A DNA stretch of 64,000 nucleotides from Ceraceosorus guamensis. Its lineage: Eukaryota > Basidiomycota > Exobasidiomycetes > Ceraceosorales > Ceraceosoraceae. The position numbers and the translations under genes were made by a program. The notes below the pieces were generated by a model, which was not told where the DNA came from, did not search any database, and saw only the letters and a program-made list of their open reading frames with translations. Location of the stretch: the NCBI RefSeq assembly GCF_003144195.1, contig NW_020290025.1, forward strand, positions 124,001 to 188,000, written 5' to 3'. How positions within the stretch are numbered: position 1 is the first letter of the stretch; every line of letters begins with the position of its first letter. Shown piece after piece: positions 1 to 11,822 of this stretch.

Positions 1-729
1 TCTTGCTGCTGGGCCCTTGAGCCCTTAGCCTATCTCACGAGCTATAGGCTCTGCTGTAGCCCATAGCTGAGCATGACGTGCGCAATACTTGCAGCCAGGC
101 CTCGCCCGGTGTGAGCCAGAACAGGCAAGTCAGCGGTGCCGGCTGGGTTTCAGAGCCCCGCCTCTGTGGGCCCGTTTAGCCGTGCACGTGGGGGCAAGGG
201 GACTGGTCCATCTCACACTCATGATAGGATGCCGCAGCATCTGACATTTGAATACAGCCTACCAGCTGCTGCTGTGTACTGTGTCCCATGTCTAGCTGCG
301 GACCCGGGGCAGCCAGCGTCAGGCGGTCGACAGCCTGATCATCTTGCTGCGCAGCTGGATGGTGCACGGCATCGACTTGTGTACACCAAAAGTAGAAAAG
401 AGAACGCTCTCAATCTGAATGTGAATCCCTCACCCCTCTGTCTGTGAGATAGGGGGCGTAGATCTAGCAGCGCTCCCCGTGGCAACCTGGCGCCACACGA
501 GTCTATTCCAGAAGAGCAGCGCACCCTTGCACATCGTAGAAAGACGACCGCGCCTGTGAGCTCTCACCTCCGCATCCTCAGCCTTGGCTGCACTCGGCCA
601 CAAGCACACCACCACCGACCAACACGATTCTTCAAGTTGTTCTGACAACGGACATCATTCCCGCTTGTTGGGCTGAAGAAGGTAGCTACTGGGGTTGCAG
701 TGGTCCTCATTCAACCCATCCTATACAGT
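1..729. other. Left edge, no gene recognised
   Basis: Only short overlapping open frames with no recognisable peptide are present. The last few hundred bases most likely hold the promoter and 5' leader of the RING/RRM gene that starts at 730. I cannot say whether the first bases belong to a gene outside the window. Confidence 0.4.
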
Positions 730-3700
730 ATGAGTCAGAGCCAAGGCAGACCGCGGCAGTCCTCTCAAAGCTCAGCAGCGGACCGAGGCACCTCAAATCC
801 TTCTGGCCAGGAACACTTCCGCGGTTACACGCCTGTCAACCGCCCGCGACATCTAGAGCCTTCAGAGAAGCTACAACTAGGCACCGCCGTTCTCAGTGCA
901 GGCTCTGACGCCGTGCTGTTGGCAAGGCGAGCAAGAAGAAGCGAGCTGCACGCGTACCGTGCCGGCACGTCGACAATTGCGGAGGACGTCAACGATGGTA
1001 CCGTGAATGCTGCGAGTGCCTCCAACGAAGAGCTCTCGATGTCCATGGGCTCTCAAGTGGATTGCAGCACATCTGATGATGGTGAGGCTCAGCGTATGCG
1101 CTCCTGTCCGTGTTCGTCGTGATCGTTCACCCCTACCGCAATGCTTTCACTTCACAGAGTCGCCTTCCGTAGCTCGTCGCAGCCGCATACAATCTCAACA
1201 ACTGGACATGCTGGACATGGTCGAGAGCAGTGAGGGCGTCGACTTCTCCGAGCCTGTCATTGTCGAGGCACCGTCATCGATACCGTCTAGTCCCTCTCGC
1301 GGCAGAAGCAACAGTCACGTTCCGAGCCCGACTTCTGCTCCAGCACACCCGCGTTTCCCGAACTCTCGTCTACGTTCTGGTAGCCTGTTTCAGGAGAAAG
1401 GTGGAGAAGCAGGTCCAAGAACAGTGCAGTGGCATGACGCCGTCGCAGGAGGCAGCGACATGATTGCGGTGCCTGCACCATTTCTTCATCTGCCTTCGCT
1501 CACAACGCTCCGTCAGGTCTCCTCAGACTCGCAGCATCATCCAACACCTTTCTGCATGCCAAGTAGCGGACACGTTGCTCTTGGCTCGTCAGCGTCCAAC
1601 GCTGTCCGCAGTGACGTCGCAGCCGAAAGTATCATCAAGCCTCACAAGGCTTCGAATGCATCCGCCACTGCTCGAAAGATCTCTGGAACGAGCACTCGCT
1701 CGAAGAGCACGGCAAACACTGCGAATACATCTCAAGACCTAGCAGACATGAGCTTGGATCGCTCCTGTTCGCGCAACACGCCTGATACTTCTCTCGAAAG
1801 CATTACATCCGCGCACTGGTCAATTCAGGCCTTCCTAGACGCTCAAAGCGAGGCAAGTGGATCGTCGAGGCCCCCGCACGAAGTCGCGATCGGTCAAGCC
1901 ATTCTTGAGAGCAAGCTTGCTTCGCAAATCCGTTCTGGGGCAGCCGCCAAAGCTCTTCCTGGCGATTCTTTGAACACTGCAACGTCGCAGCTGAACAATG
2001 ACTATGCAATTGCTACCGATCCTAAAGCGATGGTGGATCGACCTGTTCTCGGTGCTGCCGCTCGCATGCGTCCCAAGTCGCACACCGTCAGCGGCGCTGA
2101 ATATTACGTCGTCAACGTAGCAGTGCCGCTCAAGGGAGTGGAGGCGCCACATCACCCGTTTACCACTTCGTTCCCGACGACAGACGCCACCCATCGTCTT
2201 GCTGCCGGCCAAGCTCGTCAGGTCCCAAGAGTGCGCTCGACGACGTCTCATGAAACGACTACATCGTCTCACCAAAGAGCTGTAGAAGAAAATTCGGCGA
2301 CAAGTCGCAGCGCCTGCGAGTCGGTCCTCACATCGCACCCATCTTTTGTCGGCAAATTTTCTCCCGGCATACGTCCTGATAAAAGTCTCGCCAAAGGTCG
2401 AGGGGGTTCATTTTACACCGCCGTGCATACGACGCCTGCTGAAGAGGAAGCGATCGCAGCTGCGATTGGCGCCGGCATCTACAGATGCACCTCGCCTCTA
2501 GAGCATGTAGATGAGACTGACACGGTGCCAAGCGACCTCACGGAGTGTCAGCTCTGCGGCTGCTACTGCAGATATCTCACAACCCTGAACCCTTGCGGTC
2601 ATCAAGCTTGCGCGACGTGCACCTCGAACGGCATCAATCAGGTCTCTGCTTCGCCGCCTCGTCCTCATACCTGCGCAAATTGTCTCGTACCCGTACAGGG
2701 TATCAGTCTCGCATCTAGCATAGCACATGGTGGGTCCTCCTTGTGGCGGTGCTTTATATACGAATTGATGGAAACCCTGATCTTTTCCCGTCCACTGTTG
2801 ATAGGCACATCCGGCGCCGCTCCGAAGGTACCGAGTGACACCTCTGCGCTTGCGGACAGCAGCAAAATTGCTCGATCTGAACAACACAGGAATGTCAAGG
2901 TAGACTCGCCGACTGACGAAGCTAGAGTCAGGACCATATCTCGCAATCAGGAGCCGGGCAACGCAGCTGCCTATTCAACTCCTTCTCCGGAGACGACCTC
3001 TCCTCACTGGCAGCAGCTCCGCGGCACTTCTATTACACAGGCACCAGCTATTGGGGCCGTCGTCCGCATCGATAATATTCCGTGGACGGTGGCTCAAAGT
3101 GAAATTGTCGAATGGATTGCCGACATTGATGGCGTTCTTGCCGACTTCGACGTTGTTCCTCAGCCCGTGCACGTTCCTATCGAGCTTCCTACAGGCAAGA
3201 CGTCAAGCTCCTGCTTCATCGAATGTCGCGATCGTGCAGCGGCCATGAAACTCATTCGAAAACGCAACAACACCAGACTGCGTGGAAGACCAGTCAGTCT
3301 CATCATGTCAACTCCTCAAGCGCTGCGCAACGAGATCTTGCCCTCTTACGCAACCTACGCAAGCGGACTTCTACCGCAGACTGGCGAAGGCCCCGTCCAT
3401 TTCTCTGAATGGGAAATGTTACAACTTCGTAGCTTGCTGACCAATGGGTCACCACAGCTGAAAGGACCCGTCAAGGTGGTAGATTACGTCACTTCAATTC
3501 TGAGGCTTCTCCCTCAAAGTACGTCTCCGTACTTGGTTTCCTTGGGTGAGTCACAGCTTTACTCGTACAGCTCTGTGACGAGGCTAACGCAACTCGATGC
3601 GATTCCTGACAGTCGACAATTGTCTGCGAGACATCATTTCCGCCGTGTCAGGCACTCGGGCTGAAAATACGAGCTTGCACACCTCTTTCGCAAGGTTACT

Positions 3701-4433
3701 TGCACAAGTTGTAGTATGTCTTCCTCTCTTGCCGGACCAAAAGCTCAGCCTTGTGCAACGGGGAAGAGCAGCTGCACGCGAGTTTCCCGACGAAATCAGG
3801 GCTATGATAGATCGTCTTGTCCGGAAGCTAGAGACGCTCGATAGCCAGTCGCCAGCCACGTCGTCGCAAGATGCCCATATCCGTGGACCAGCCACGCCTT
3901 CTCCCAGTAATCTTGCTGAACCTTTGACTTCGAGAGCCTGGGGGCCTACTCGCGAATATCCACCAATGCCGGCGCGCAGTACCGAGAACCCGAGCATCAC
4001 TCACATGGGCCTGGGAATTGCTCAAGGCGTGTTGAGCGCTCCACCGTTCTTTTCCCCAGCGGGTCCGCCCTTGGGCGAGCACGGGCTAGGTGTCCAGCAT
4101 CTACCCTCGCCGCATCTTGTCTGGCAACCTCTCTACCCTTTCGCATGGCCTGCACCACCGCCTCATGGGCCCGACACTCGGAGCCCTGTGGAGCCACAAG
4201 CAGCTCTGCCGCCCTCTTTCTCCTCGCACATCACTTCAGAAGTAGTACGCACGCACATGATGGGTCTTCTTCCCGGCCTGCCCCCACAAACTTCATCGCA
4301 GCATCCCCTACTGTGTCCTCTTCCATCAGATGATCCGGTCGCGTTTGAGGCATACATCTCTAGATTGGCCAACGAGCTTTCGACACAGGCCCTGTACTCA
4401 CAAGACCCCGATCAGCCACCAGCTTCAGGCTGA
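730..4433 (+). CDS. RING-finger and RRM domain protein, unnamed
   Basis: Four exons are inferred: 730-1081, 1158-2729, 2805-3545 and 3613-4433, giving about 1161 residues. All junctions are GT...AG and keep one frame. The ATG at 730 is the first in frame. Around residues 580-632 there is a RING-type pattern: CQLC, then CGHQACATC, then a final CxxC. Around residues 722-800 there is an RRM-like fold that starts VVRIDNIPWT and ends in RGRPVSLIM. The rest is Ser/Pro-rich and probably disordered, with a proline-rich C-terminal tail. RING plus RRM occurs in the Not4 ubiquitin ligase, but there the RING is N-terminal, so this is not a clear Not4. An RNA-linked ubiquitin ligase is a reasonable guess only. 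The 75-base third-phase intron at 2730-2804 has no stop and could be retained. Confidence 0.8.
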
Positions 4434-4950
4434 AGTATATACAACTCGCGCAATATGCTGCCGATAACACCAGCCCCACACACAAGGCGGCAGTCAAACT
4501 TTATCGCACATGCGAGACGTCGAAATGTGACACTATGATTGAGCGCGATGGCTGTGCGAGCTTGTGCAACTCGACGAGATCCGATGTATCTTTGTTGATA
4601 ATGAGTGCTGCGAGGCTCTGGATTGTCGTTCAGCTCCACCAAACGGTTCGTCACAGAGGATGACAACCTTTTGCGACACTTTGTACCTAGCAAGCAGGCG
4701 ATGCCGTCGGGTCGACTCAGCACATTTGGGTTCATTGCGGTTTTCTCTTGATCTGAGGGTCTTCCTTCATGACTTTGACCCACGAGAGTCACACGAAAGT
4801 TGCTGCGTCACATCCCCAATGCAATGCTCATCATCAGTTCATCAGGATGTATCGCTTCGCTTCGCGCACAAAGGGTCATTCACGACTCGCATTCGTATCG
4901 TCAGTCATCAATCAACCTTTATTTTGAGTTACGCGAGTGCGAGACGTTCC

Positions 4951-4969
4951 ATCCCGTCCGATCTCCTAA
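4951..4969 (-). repeat. 19-base inverted copy of the repeat edge
   Basis: The reverse complement of this block, TTAGGAGATCGGACGGGAT, is identical to 5248-5266. The flanks differ, so only this core is shared. Confidence 0.75.
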
Positions 4970-5121
4970 ATACACGTGCGCGCCGCGGGCGGCGCTCGCG
5001 TGCGTCGAGGCGATTCGAGCCCCACGAGGCACAAAATATGCAAAAAACCTACGGCATCTAGGATTCTCGCGTGGTCCCCCACCGCAAAACTGACTAGACC
5101 CTACAGGGTTTCCGCTTCTGG

Positions 5122-5195
5122 GATCAGACGGGACCAGGCACTTTTCCTGTGGTGTGGCCGTAGATACTAAGACTTTCATGTCACAGATATATATA
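5122..5195 (+). repeat. 74-base direct repeat, copy A
   Basis: This copy aligns without gaps to 5254-5327, offset by exactly 132 bases, at roughly three-quarters identity by eye. Both copies contain the blocks TGGCCGTAGATA and GTCACAGATATATATA. It could be part of a dispersed intergenic element or a local tandem duplication. Confidence 0.8.
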
Positions 5196-5253
5196 GGGTT
5201 CTCACTCCCATCATCCCGTGCAGCTCGCTTTGCTCGCTGCACTCGACTTAGGA

Positions 5254-5327
5254 GATCGGACGGGATCCTGTGCTTTTCCCGTGGTATGGCCGTAGATATT
5301 TGGAGAGGTGTGTCACAGATATATATA
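5254..5327 (+). repeat. 74-base direct repeat, copy B
   Basis: Second copy of the 5122-5195 repeat. Its left edge carries a 19-base block (5248-5266) that recurs inverted at 4951-4969, so part of the unit exists in both orientations within 380 bases. Confidence 0.8.
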
Positions 5328-5555
5328 CCCATGTATTTTCTATCAACTCATCTGCCTTTGCCAACTTCACACGTTCAAGTGCACAGCCAGCCAAGTGAAA
5401 GTGAGGGTGTGGTGAGCTGCACATCCTTGGGCGCATGGTCTTGTGCAGCTTGCTGCGCTCAGCTGTCTGCGATGCCCCTTGCAGGACAACGGCTCGTCTC
5501 CCACATCATAAAGGGACAATATTCGGTCAGCTGAAAAATACATTGTGCAAGTAAG

Positions 5556-8500
5556 TTACATGGAGACGGGGCTGTCGCTGCGGCGCATATCGTAGTGCTC
5601 CGGCGAATCGCTTCTGTGACCGGCATACGTGATGGAGGAAGGGTCAGGCAACGAGGCGGGCGGTGCATCACTCGAGGCGAGCTGCTGCGGTAGAGTGCTC
5701 TCTCGTGCGCTTTCCGGCATCCCTTTCCTTCCTTCGAGATCATCGCCCTTGGCAGCCTTCAACTGCGCGACTTCGGCGCGAAGCGAATCGATTTCCGCGA
5801 GCGATTCCGACATGGTGGACGACACCGCAAAGATCTGATGCAAGAGGTCTGGGAGGGATGTGCGGATTTGAACCACGTCAGCGCATGCCATGCAACATCG
5901 CCGAGCGTCTGCTCCGCTCTCACCTTCGATCGACATCATTTCGATCCACTGTCGGACGGCGATTTCCAATCCAGGCTCCGAGCTTTCCTGAGCAGCCTGC
6001 AGGATTTCCTGCTCGTCCGCCTTGCTTATCTTTGTAGTATGTCGCGGATCGAGCGTCCGCTGGCGTCTCAAGCGATGTTCTACGCGAGCCATAGCTGGAA
6101 GATGACGGATAGCGTGTGCAATTTGCGCTCGCTGTGTGTGCATCATGGCAAAGCCGTGTTTGTGAAAGGACAAGGCGTGACGCGCAAAGTGCACAGGAAG
6201 CTCGTGAGGTGCAAGAGAGGCAGCCATCGCCTTTGGCTCGAGTGGTGCCGAAGGGCTGGAGTCTCCAATCATTTCCTTTGGCGCAGCGTCTCCATCACCG
6301 GAGTCGAATGCCTCTGCAGAGCCCAGAAACGCCGCGCTTTGGGTAGGTATCATGGACATGGAACGTCTCGGTGACTCCATGCGCCATGTCGAATCTCGAG
6401 TCAAAGCGCGCCTCAAGAAGCCTCCGCCTCTGTACCTACTCGGAGAAGCCTGGACCAAGTCAGAATTGAGGGTCGTTCGTGTTGCGACTGGCGTCAAGGC
6501 CTCCATTCCAACACTTTCTGTGGTAGTTGCGTTGTCTGCGGGGTTTTTGTAAGCAGACTCGTCGATGCTCATCTTCTTCTCGAGCGTGAGGGCTTGAGCA
6601 TCTTTCTCCGCAGCGGCCGCCAAAGGGCTGTCGGGTACAGCCGTCTTCACGTCCCCGACACCACGCGTCGCTGTTCCGCCCTCTGCACACGCCTGATTCG
6701 CATCTGCGGGCTTGCTTCCGCGAAGATGAAGCGAGCTGCGAATGGCTGCCGAGATTCGCGCTCCAGCACGACGAGTCTTCCGCTTGCCGCTATTTTTAGC
6801 AGCCATGCTAGCCCAGGCATCGGACATGACGGCAAACAAGATGGACAGCACTCCGACTCCGAGCAAACTCCAGCAGATGAAGAACGCTTTGCCTGCCGGC
6901 GTGCTGACAGAGAAATCTCCGTAGCCCACGGTCGAAGCAGCGACGAGGGCAAAGTACAGCGCTTGGAAAAAAGTGAAGCCTTCCGTGGCGGAGAAGACTG
7001 CGGCTCCAACAAGCCAGAAAGCCAGAAAGAGCAGAAAACTGCCAGCGAGCTTCAGCCAAAATTGGCGCTGCTCCGATGCGTCGAGTTGCTGACGAAAAGA
7101 TTTCCAAGTTTCGTCCAGCACTTGCCTCTGCGTGGTCAGCGCAGCTTCCATTTGGGCCATCTCTTGTGCCAAGCTGCTGAGTGCCGGCGCTGGCGCAGGC
7201 GCAGGCGCAGGCGCAGGCGACGGCTCGGCCATCACTACTCCACCATCGTCTCCGTCCACTCGTCTCACATCTGTCGAGGCTCCACACGCAACCGGGACCG
7301 TCGGCGAGCTCTCTTCCCTTGTCTCGATACCCTGCAACGGCGTGACACTAGATGGCGGAGAAGCTCGGACTGCGTCGTGCTTGGCTGCTTCCAAGTTGCT
7401 TCCAATTCGGCCATGCTTTGCGCCGATGGAGAAACTACGGTGTGGGCTTCCGCCACCGCCACGCAACCATTCTGACACGTCCCGAATTCGGGCAATCTGG
7501 GTGGGCGATCGCTCTGGGTCTTCTGCGCCCGGGGAGCAATCCAAGTATTCGTGCGTGCCAGTCGGGCCCAAGCTTTGTGCAGTAGCGAGTTCTGCCACTC
7601 CGTTGCGAAGGTGCTTCAGACTCGCGTCCTCCGGAGGCAGGGCGTCGGCGCCGTTGTTTGCTTTGCTGGCGCTGCCTGCCACGGCGGCTCCGCCCCTTCC
7701 GAAGCTCTTGCGAACGGCTCGAGTGAGTCTTCGATTATGTCTGCGAGCTTCAGATCGCTCCTTGAGCCGCTGTCTGAACAGGGCTCGTCGTTTCTTGTAG
7801 CTATTTTGGGTGCCCAAAAGTGAGCGAAGCTGTTGACAGCATACAAAGACGCAAGTTGACGGCACCCACCTCAGCTCAAACTCCTCTAAGATCGACTCGC
7901 GTGCTGTTGCAATCACGAGACCTAGCAGGACTATTCCAGGAGGCATCAAAAAGAGGAACAGGATTCTCATAGCGACGTCATTGGGTGCAATGTCGCCAAA
8001 ACCAATGGAGAGGAACTGTTGCGGCAGACGGCACGTGTCAGCAAAAGGTCAAGCTACGAATCCTGTGGGGCAGACTGACAGTGACGACGGTAAAGTAGAC
8101 GCTGTCCAGGAAGTTGAGGCTTGGCGAGTGCAAGAGTGCAAAGATCAGTGCGGAGAGGGAAAGATATACCAAAAAGGACATGATGACGAGGACGAGCTTG
8201 GTTTGTTTGGGCGTGAGGCCGCTTCCTGCATGTTGAAACCTCTTGGTGGATGCAAAGTCCCAAATGAGGCTGACTGTGCAGAGCATAGAGACCGCAGTAG
8301 CGGCAGCAGTCATCCAGTAGGACTCCGAGTACGTAAAACCATCGTCGACGGCATGCACCACGCCAAAGATGATGAGCGCCACACAATTGACAATATCGTG
8401 CAAACAAAAGCCTAGAATAGCGATGAGGGTTGATGTTCGAGGAGACAGCCTCTCGGTGAAGCGCGCAATGATGCAAAAGTTGGCTACCACGGCGCAGGCA

Positions 8501-9504
8501 AGAGAGATGGCGAGTCCCACGTCCAGAATGATTGGATTGTTGCGATAGGCGATGGGTCTGTTGTCCGGACCGGTGCGAACATACCATCGAGAAGTGATGC
8601 CTGGAATCTCGAGCATGATGCTGAAAGGCGCAATGGTTCCGCTGACCACTGGTGTTCTACGATAGATTCGAACTTGACGAGCTTCCTTCTCCATCTCTTC
8701 ATCCGAAGACAGCTCCGCTTCTGCTTCCGCCTCCTCTTTGGCGCGATGCCGTCGGAGCACGCGCAAGGGAGCGAAGCGCCCACGATAGTCTCGACCCGCA
8801 CCCGACGTTCCCTCCGTGTCGGCATCGGTTGCGGTTGTTGCAGTCATTATGGAGCTCGCGTCCCATTCATCACCATCTTCTGTCTGCCGCGTCGAGCCTG
8901 ATGCCTGATCGGGCCAAATGGCAGTGCTTTGTTCCTGTCTAGCCAATCGCTGAGCTTTGGGCTCGTCGGGTCTGAAGCTGACGGCGCGCGCCATGGGCAC
9001 ACCGCTTGAAGGCTTGCCGCTAGAAGAAGGGGATGCGAGAGCCAGAGTGGGCTTCGCAAAGTCCTTGACAACGACAGGAGCTGGAACGTGACCTCGCCTC
9101 TTCCGAATCGACTGTCCGGACACGTGGGTTGCATGCGCCGACTCCTCAGGGTTGAGCGGAGCGGCAGAGTGTTCGTTAGAGGATGGCTGGCCTTGCACTG
9201 GCATCGCATCTTCGTCTACGCTTTCTTCGAAGCTCTCTTGCGCATCCTCGGCGCTAGCTTCAGCTTCTTCCTCGTCCTCCTCGCTTCTGCTGACTGGATG
9301 AAGTCTCCGCACCAGGCGATCTTCATTGCTTTCGTCGCTTTCCCCATCAGCTTCCTGTTGGCCTTCGATATCTCCCGTCTTCCTAGGCTTACCATTTCGT
9401 CGAGCTGAAGAAGAGGAAGAGTCCGGATGAGATCCGCGGCGATGTAGACGATCAGACGTGACGCTGCTACGACGGGAAGCCGCTTCGCTTCGATCGCCCT
9501 TCAT
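5556..9504 (-). CDS. TOK1: TOK-type outward-rectifier K+ channel (two-pore)
   Basis: Plasma-membrane potassium channel of the fungal TOK family (eight membrane segments, two pore loops), used for K+ efflux and membrane potential control. Exons inferred: 9504-8080, 8015-7870 and 7800-5556, about 1271 residues. The ATG at 9504 replaces an upstream TTG in the same frame. Membrane segments begin near residue 320. Pore 1 is assembled across the first intron and reads FTVVT/FLSIGFGD. Pore 2, near residue 812, reads STVGYGD. The first donor is GTCAGT, which is unusual but gives the exact pore motif. The 69-base intron 7801-7869 keeps frame and has no stop, so retention would add 23 residues. Yeast TOK1 is about 690 residues; here a roughly 315-residue acidic N-terminus and a long C-terminal tail are added. 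A GCAGGC microsatellite at about 7193-7220 encodes a Pro-Ala run. Confidence 0.93.
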
Positions 9505-10047
9505 GGCGGCTGCGCAAGCGACTCGCAATTCCTTCCCAAGACCTGTGGTTTGCTAGTGCTATCTGCTGCCAAGCTCGATGATCATTGTGCTGTCTGGACG
9601 TAGCAGTGCGGTGGATCAGCCCAAGAGATGGTCGCACCTGATGCGATCCGCACTCTTCGAGCCAGGCACGCGATCGGTGTGCCGAGAATGGGGCTGAAAC
9701 AAGCTACGTTTCGGGTCGCAAAGAGAATTCCACTGAGATCGAGTGGGCTGTATTTGTCCGCGGATGTGGATCGTCGTAGAGAGCTGGAAACATGTAGTCG
9801 TTCGAAAAGTATGAGACAAGACACCGACTGTCAACATTCACCGTGTTATGATTGATTGCGAGTAAGAACCGTGTCGCATAATCGGGGCAGCGGGAGTCGT
9901 GAGTGTTCACGAAGATGTGCAGCAGCGATGCGAGCGAGCGCGGGTCTTGCATGCGTGTATGCATGCGTGCGTGCGAACCAATCGATTACGGAAAGCAGCC
10001 GAGGTGATCTTGTTTGAGCCTCCCTCCACACAGCAAGGATGCGATCG

Positions 10048-10101
<54 letters not shown>

Positions 10102-11822
10102 AGGAATGGAGTGAGTGCACATTCTTCATTCCAAATCACGAATGCCTGCCCGCTCGAGACGTCGCAAGGGAAGAACATAGAGACCTCGAGATGAAGACGA
10201 GGGCAGGGCAGCTAGCTTGGAAATGCCTCCCTACACCAAACGACGGGAGAAATGCGCGGTGAAGGCGTGTGCCCCTCAGCTCTCGCAGGCTGTCTGGACC
10301 CACATTGTGATTCAGTGCTGACGTGTTGCACGGCGATGACGAGCCCGGTGCGCGCTCCAAGCTACGACACACCTGCGACGTCCGCATCCCTGCGCACTGT
10401 GACTGTGACTCCTAACTCACCACTCTGACTCACGCCTGACCATGCACTTTCACCTCTCCTCTCCTCTCCGATGAACTCAAAACTCTCCAACACGTTACTC
10501 TTGACTGTACTCCTCCCCGCAATCGTCGCAACAACGTCAAGCTGCAGGCAGATTCCAGAGTCCGAGTCTAGGCCCATGCAATCACGAATCACGAATTCGC
10601 AAAAAGTGAGTCGCGTGTCTGAGTCACGAGTCAAAAGTGCAGCTATAGCTGGCAAGCGCTACAAGTCCGTGCGCGGTATGAGCAGCAGCAGCAGCAGAAG
10701 AGAAACACAAAGCTAGACCGAAATGATGCATGGACGAGAAGCGAGCGATTCAAGGTCCGCTTCTTGATTTCTCGAGGTCGTTGACGTTCGCAATGTACGG
10801 TAAGCGACTGACGCATCCTTCTCCTTCCTTCGCATTGATCACTCTGAGCGCAGCCAGCCGCGCAAGTGTCTACGCATCGTTGCGCCTATGCCCGGCGGGC
10901 GGGCTCTTTTCTGCACGCTTGTCGTCTTAGCAGAAATCAAGGCGAGCCAAGCAGCAGACGAGAACACAGATTGGTATCATTTGTGCGGGGACAGGGACGA
11001 AAATCGGCGCGTGTGAAATGGGTGGCGGATCGAGGACGGCAAAAAAGACAGCAGTTCAAGAGATGGATGGCTGGTGTAAGGAGCATTGGTAATGTCAATC
11101 AGGGAGAGGGAGGGGGCAAAGAGTAAGAATGCAGATGGGTCGAGTGAAAACAGGCGGAAAGGGAGAGTCGACTGGCAAAAGCCTCACGGCAGTTTGATGC
11201 AACAGGCGCAGACGCGCTGATGTGGAACATCGCAGATACTTTTGCGGTGTCGGCGTGCAAGAATACCGGAACGCAACAAGTCGCTTGGAGCGCATCTCAC
11301 TCCATCCCAAGACGCATGTGACCTCTCCGTAAATACGAACGGGGTGGCCTTGCAGCCTGCAGAATGTCGTTGCACTTGTGTGACTCCTCCCGCGCGGCTA
11401 CGTTGAGCTTCCAGATTTGCAAAAGAGCTGCCGATTGGACGTCTCGTCGCCCGCGGTCCTTGCGGCAAACGCGCATAGATCGTCGTGAATAGTGCGGCGT
11501 CTCGCTGCTGTCCGTGCTCAGACCTCTAGCACTTGATGCCGCCAGTGCCTGCACCAATGATTGCGCTCTCATTGGCCATATGTAATCCTCCGAGACAAGC
11601 AAAGTGGCCCACGCCCCTCGCTCAGGGTTCACAGCAGAGGACGATGTGCTGGCCGTGTGGCTGGCAGCGCCTTTTGTGACCCTTGGCTCCTTTGTTGCTT
11701 TTGATCTGCTCGCTCTCGCACCAGCTTCTGCGCAGGCGTCCAGTGATGCATCCGCTACTGTGGTCTGCCAGCTTCCTTTTCTTTTCGGTCCCTCCAAGAA
11801 GTCTCCCAACGCCTTCCAGCCC
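9505..11822. other. Gene-poor stretch upstream of the K+ channel
   Basis: It holds the K+ channel promoter and the 3' flank of RAS. A CTG/CAG tract lies at 10051-10100. Degenerate TCACGAGT/TCACGAAT motifs cluster near 10580-10635. An 81-codon frame at 10471-10716 begins with a hydrophobic segment but has no other support. Nothing else was recognised. Confidence 0.5.
10051..10100 (+). repeat. (CTG)n microsatellite
   Basis: About 17 uninterrupted CTG units (CAG on the other strand). It lies in intergenic DNA, so the poly-Gln frame on the minus strand is probably not translated. Confidence 0.95.

Larger units (their letters stand above)
4434..5555. other. Convergent gap with small repeats
   Basis: This gap lies between the 3' ends of the RING/RRM gene and the K+ channel gene. 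It holds two direct 74-base repeats and one short inverted copy, listed separately. A GTGCAGC/GCTGCAC inverted repeat with an 11-base spacer lies at about 5218-5242. No convincing gene was found; open frames here follow the repeats and lack family similarity. Confidence 0.6.

Noticed and set aside
4919-5332. 137-codon minus-strand frame over the 74-base repeats
   Set aside because: Its internal peptide repeat simply reflects the DNA repeat; no start context or family support.
9907-10122. Poly-glutamine frame on the minus strand
   Set aside because: It is the translation of the CTG microsatellite and has no supporting gene structure.
10471-10716. 81-codon frame with a hydrophobic N-terminus (NTLLLTVLLPAIVATTSS)
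   Set aside because: A signal-like start is present, but the rest is made of the intergenic TCACGAAT/TCACGAGT words, so coding is doubtful.
11297-11809. 170-codon minus-strand frame just after the Ras stop
   Set aside because: It begins with TTG, directly follows a complete Ras gene and has no domain; most likely 3' UTR.
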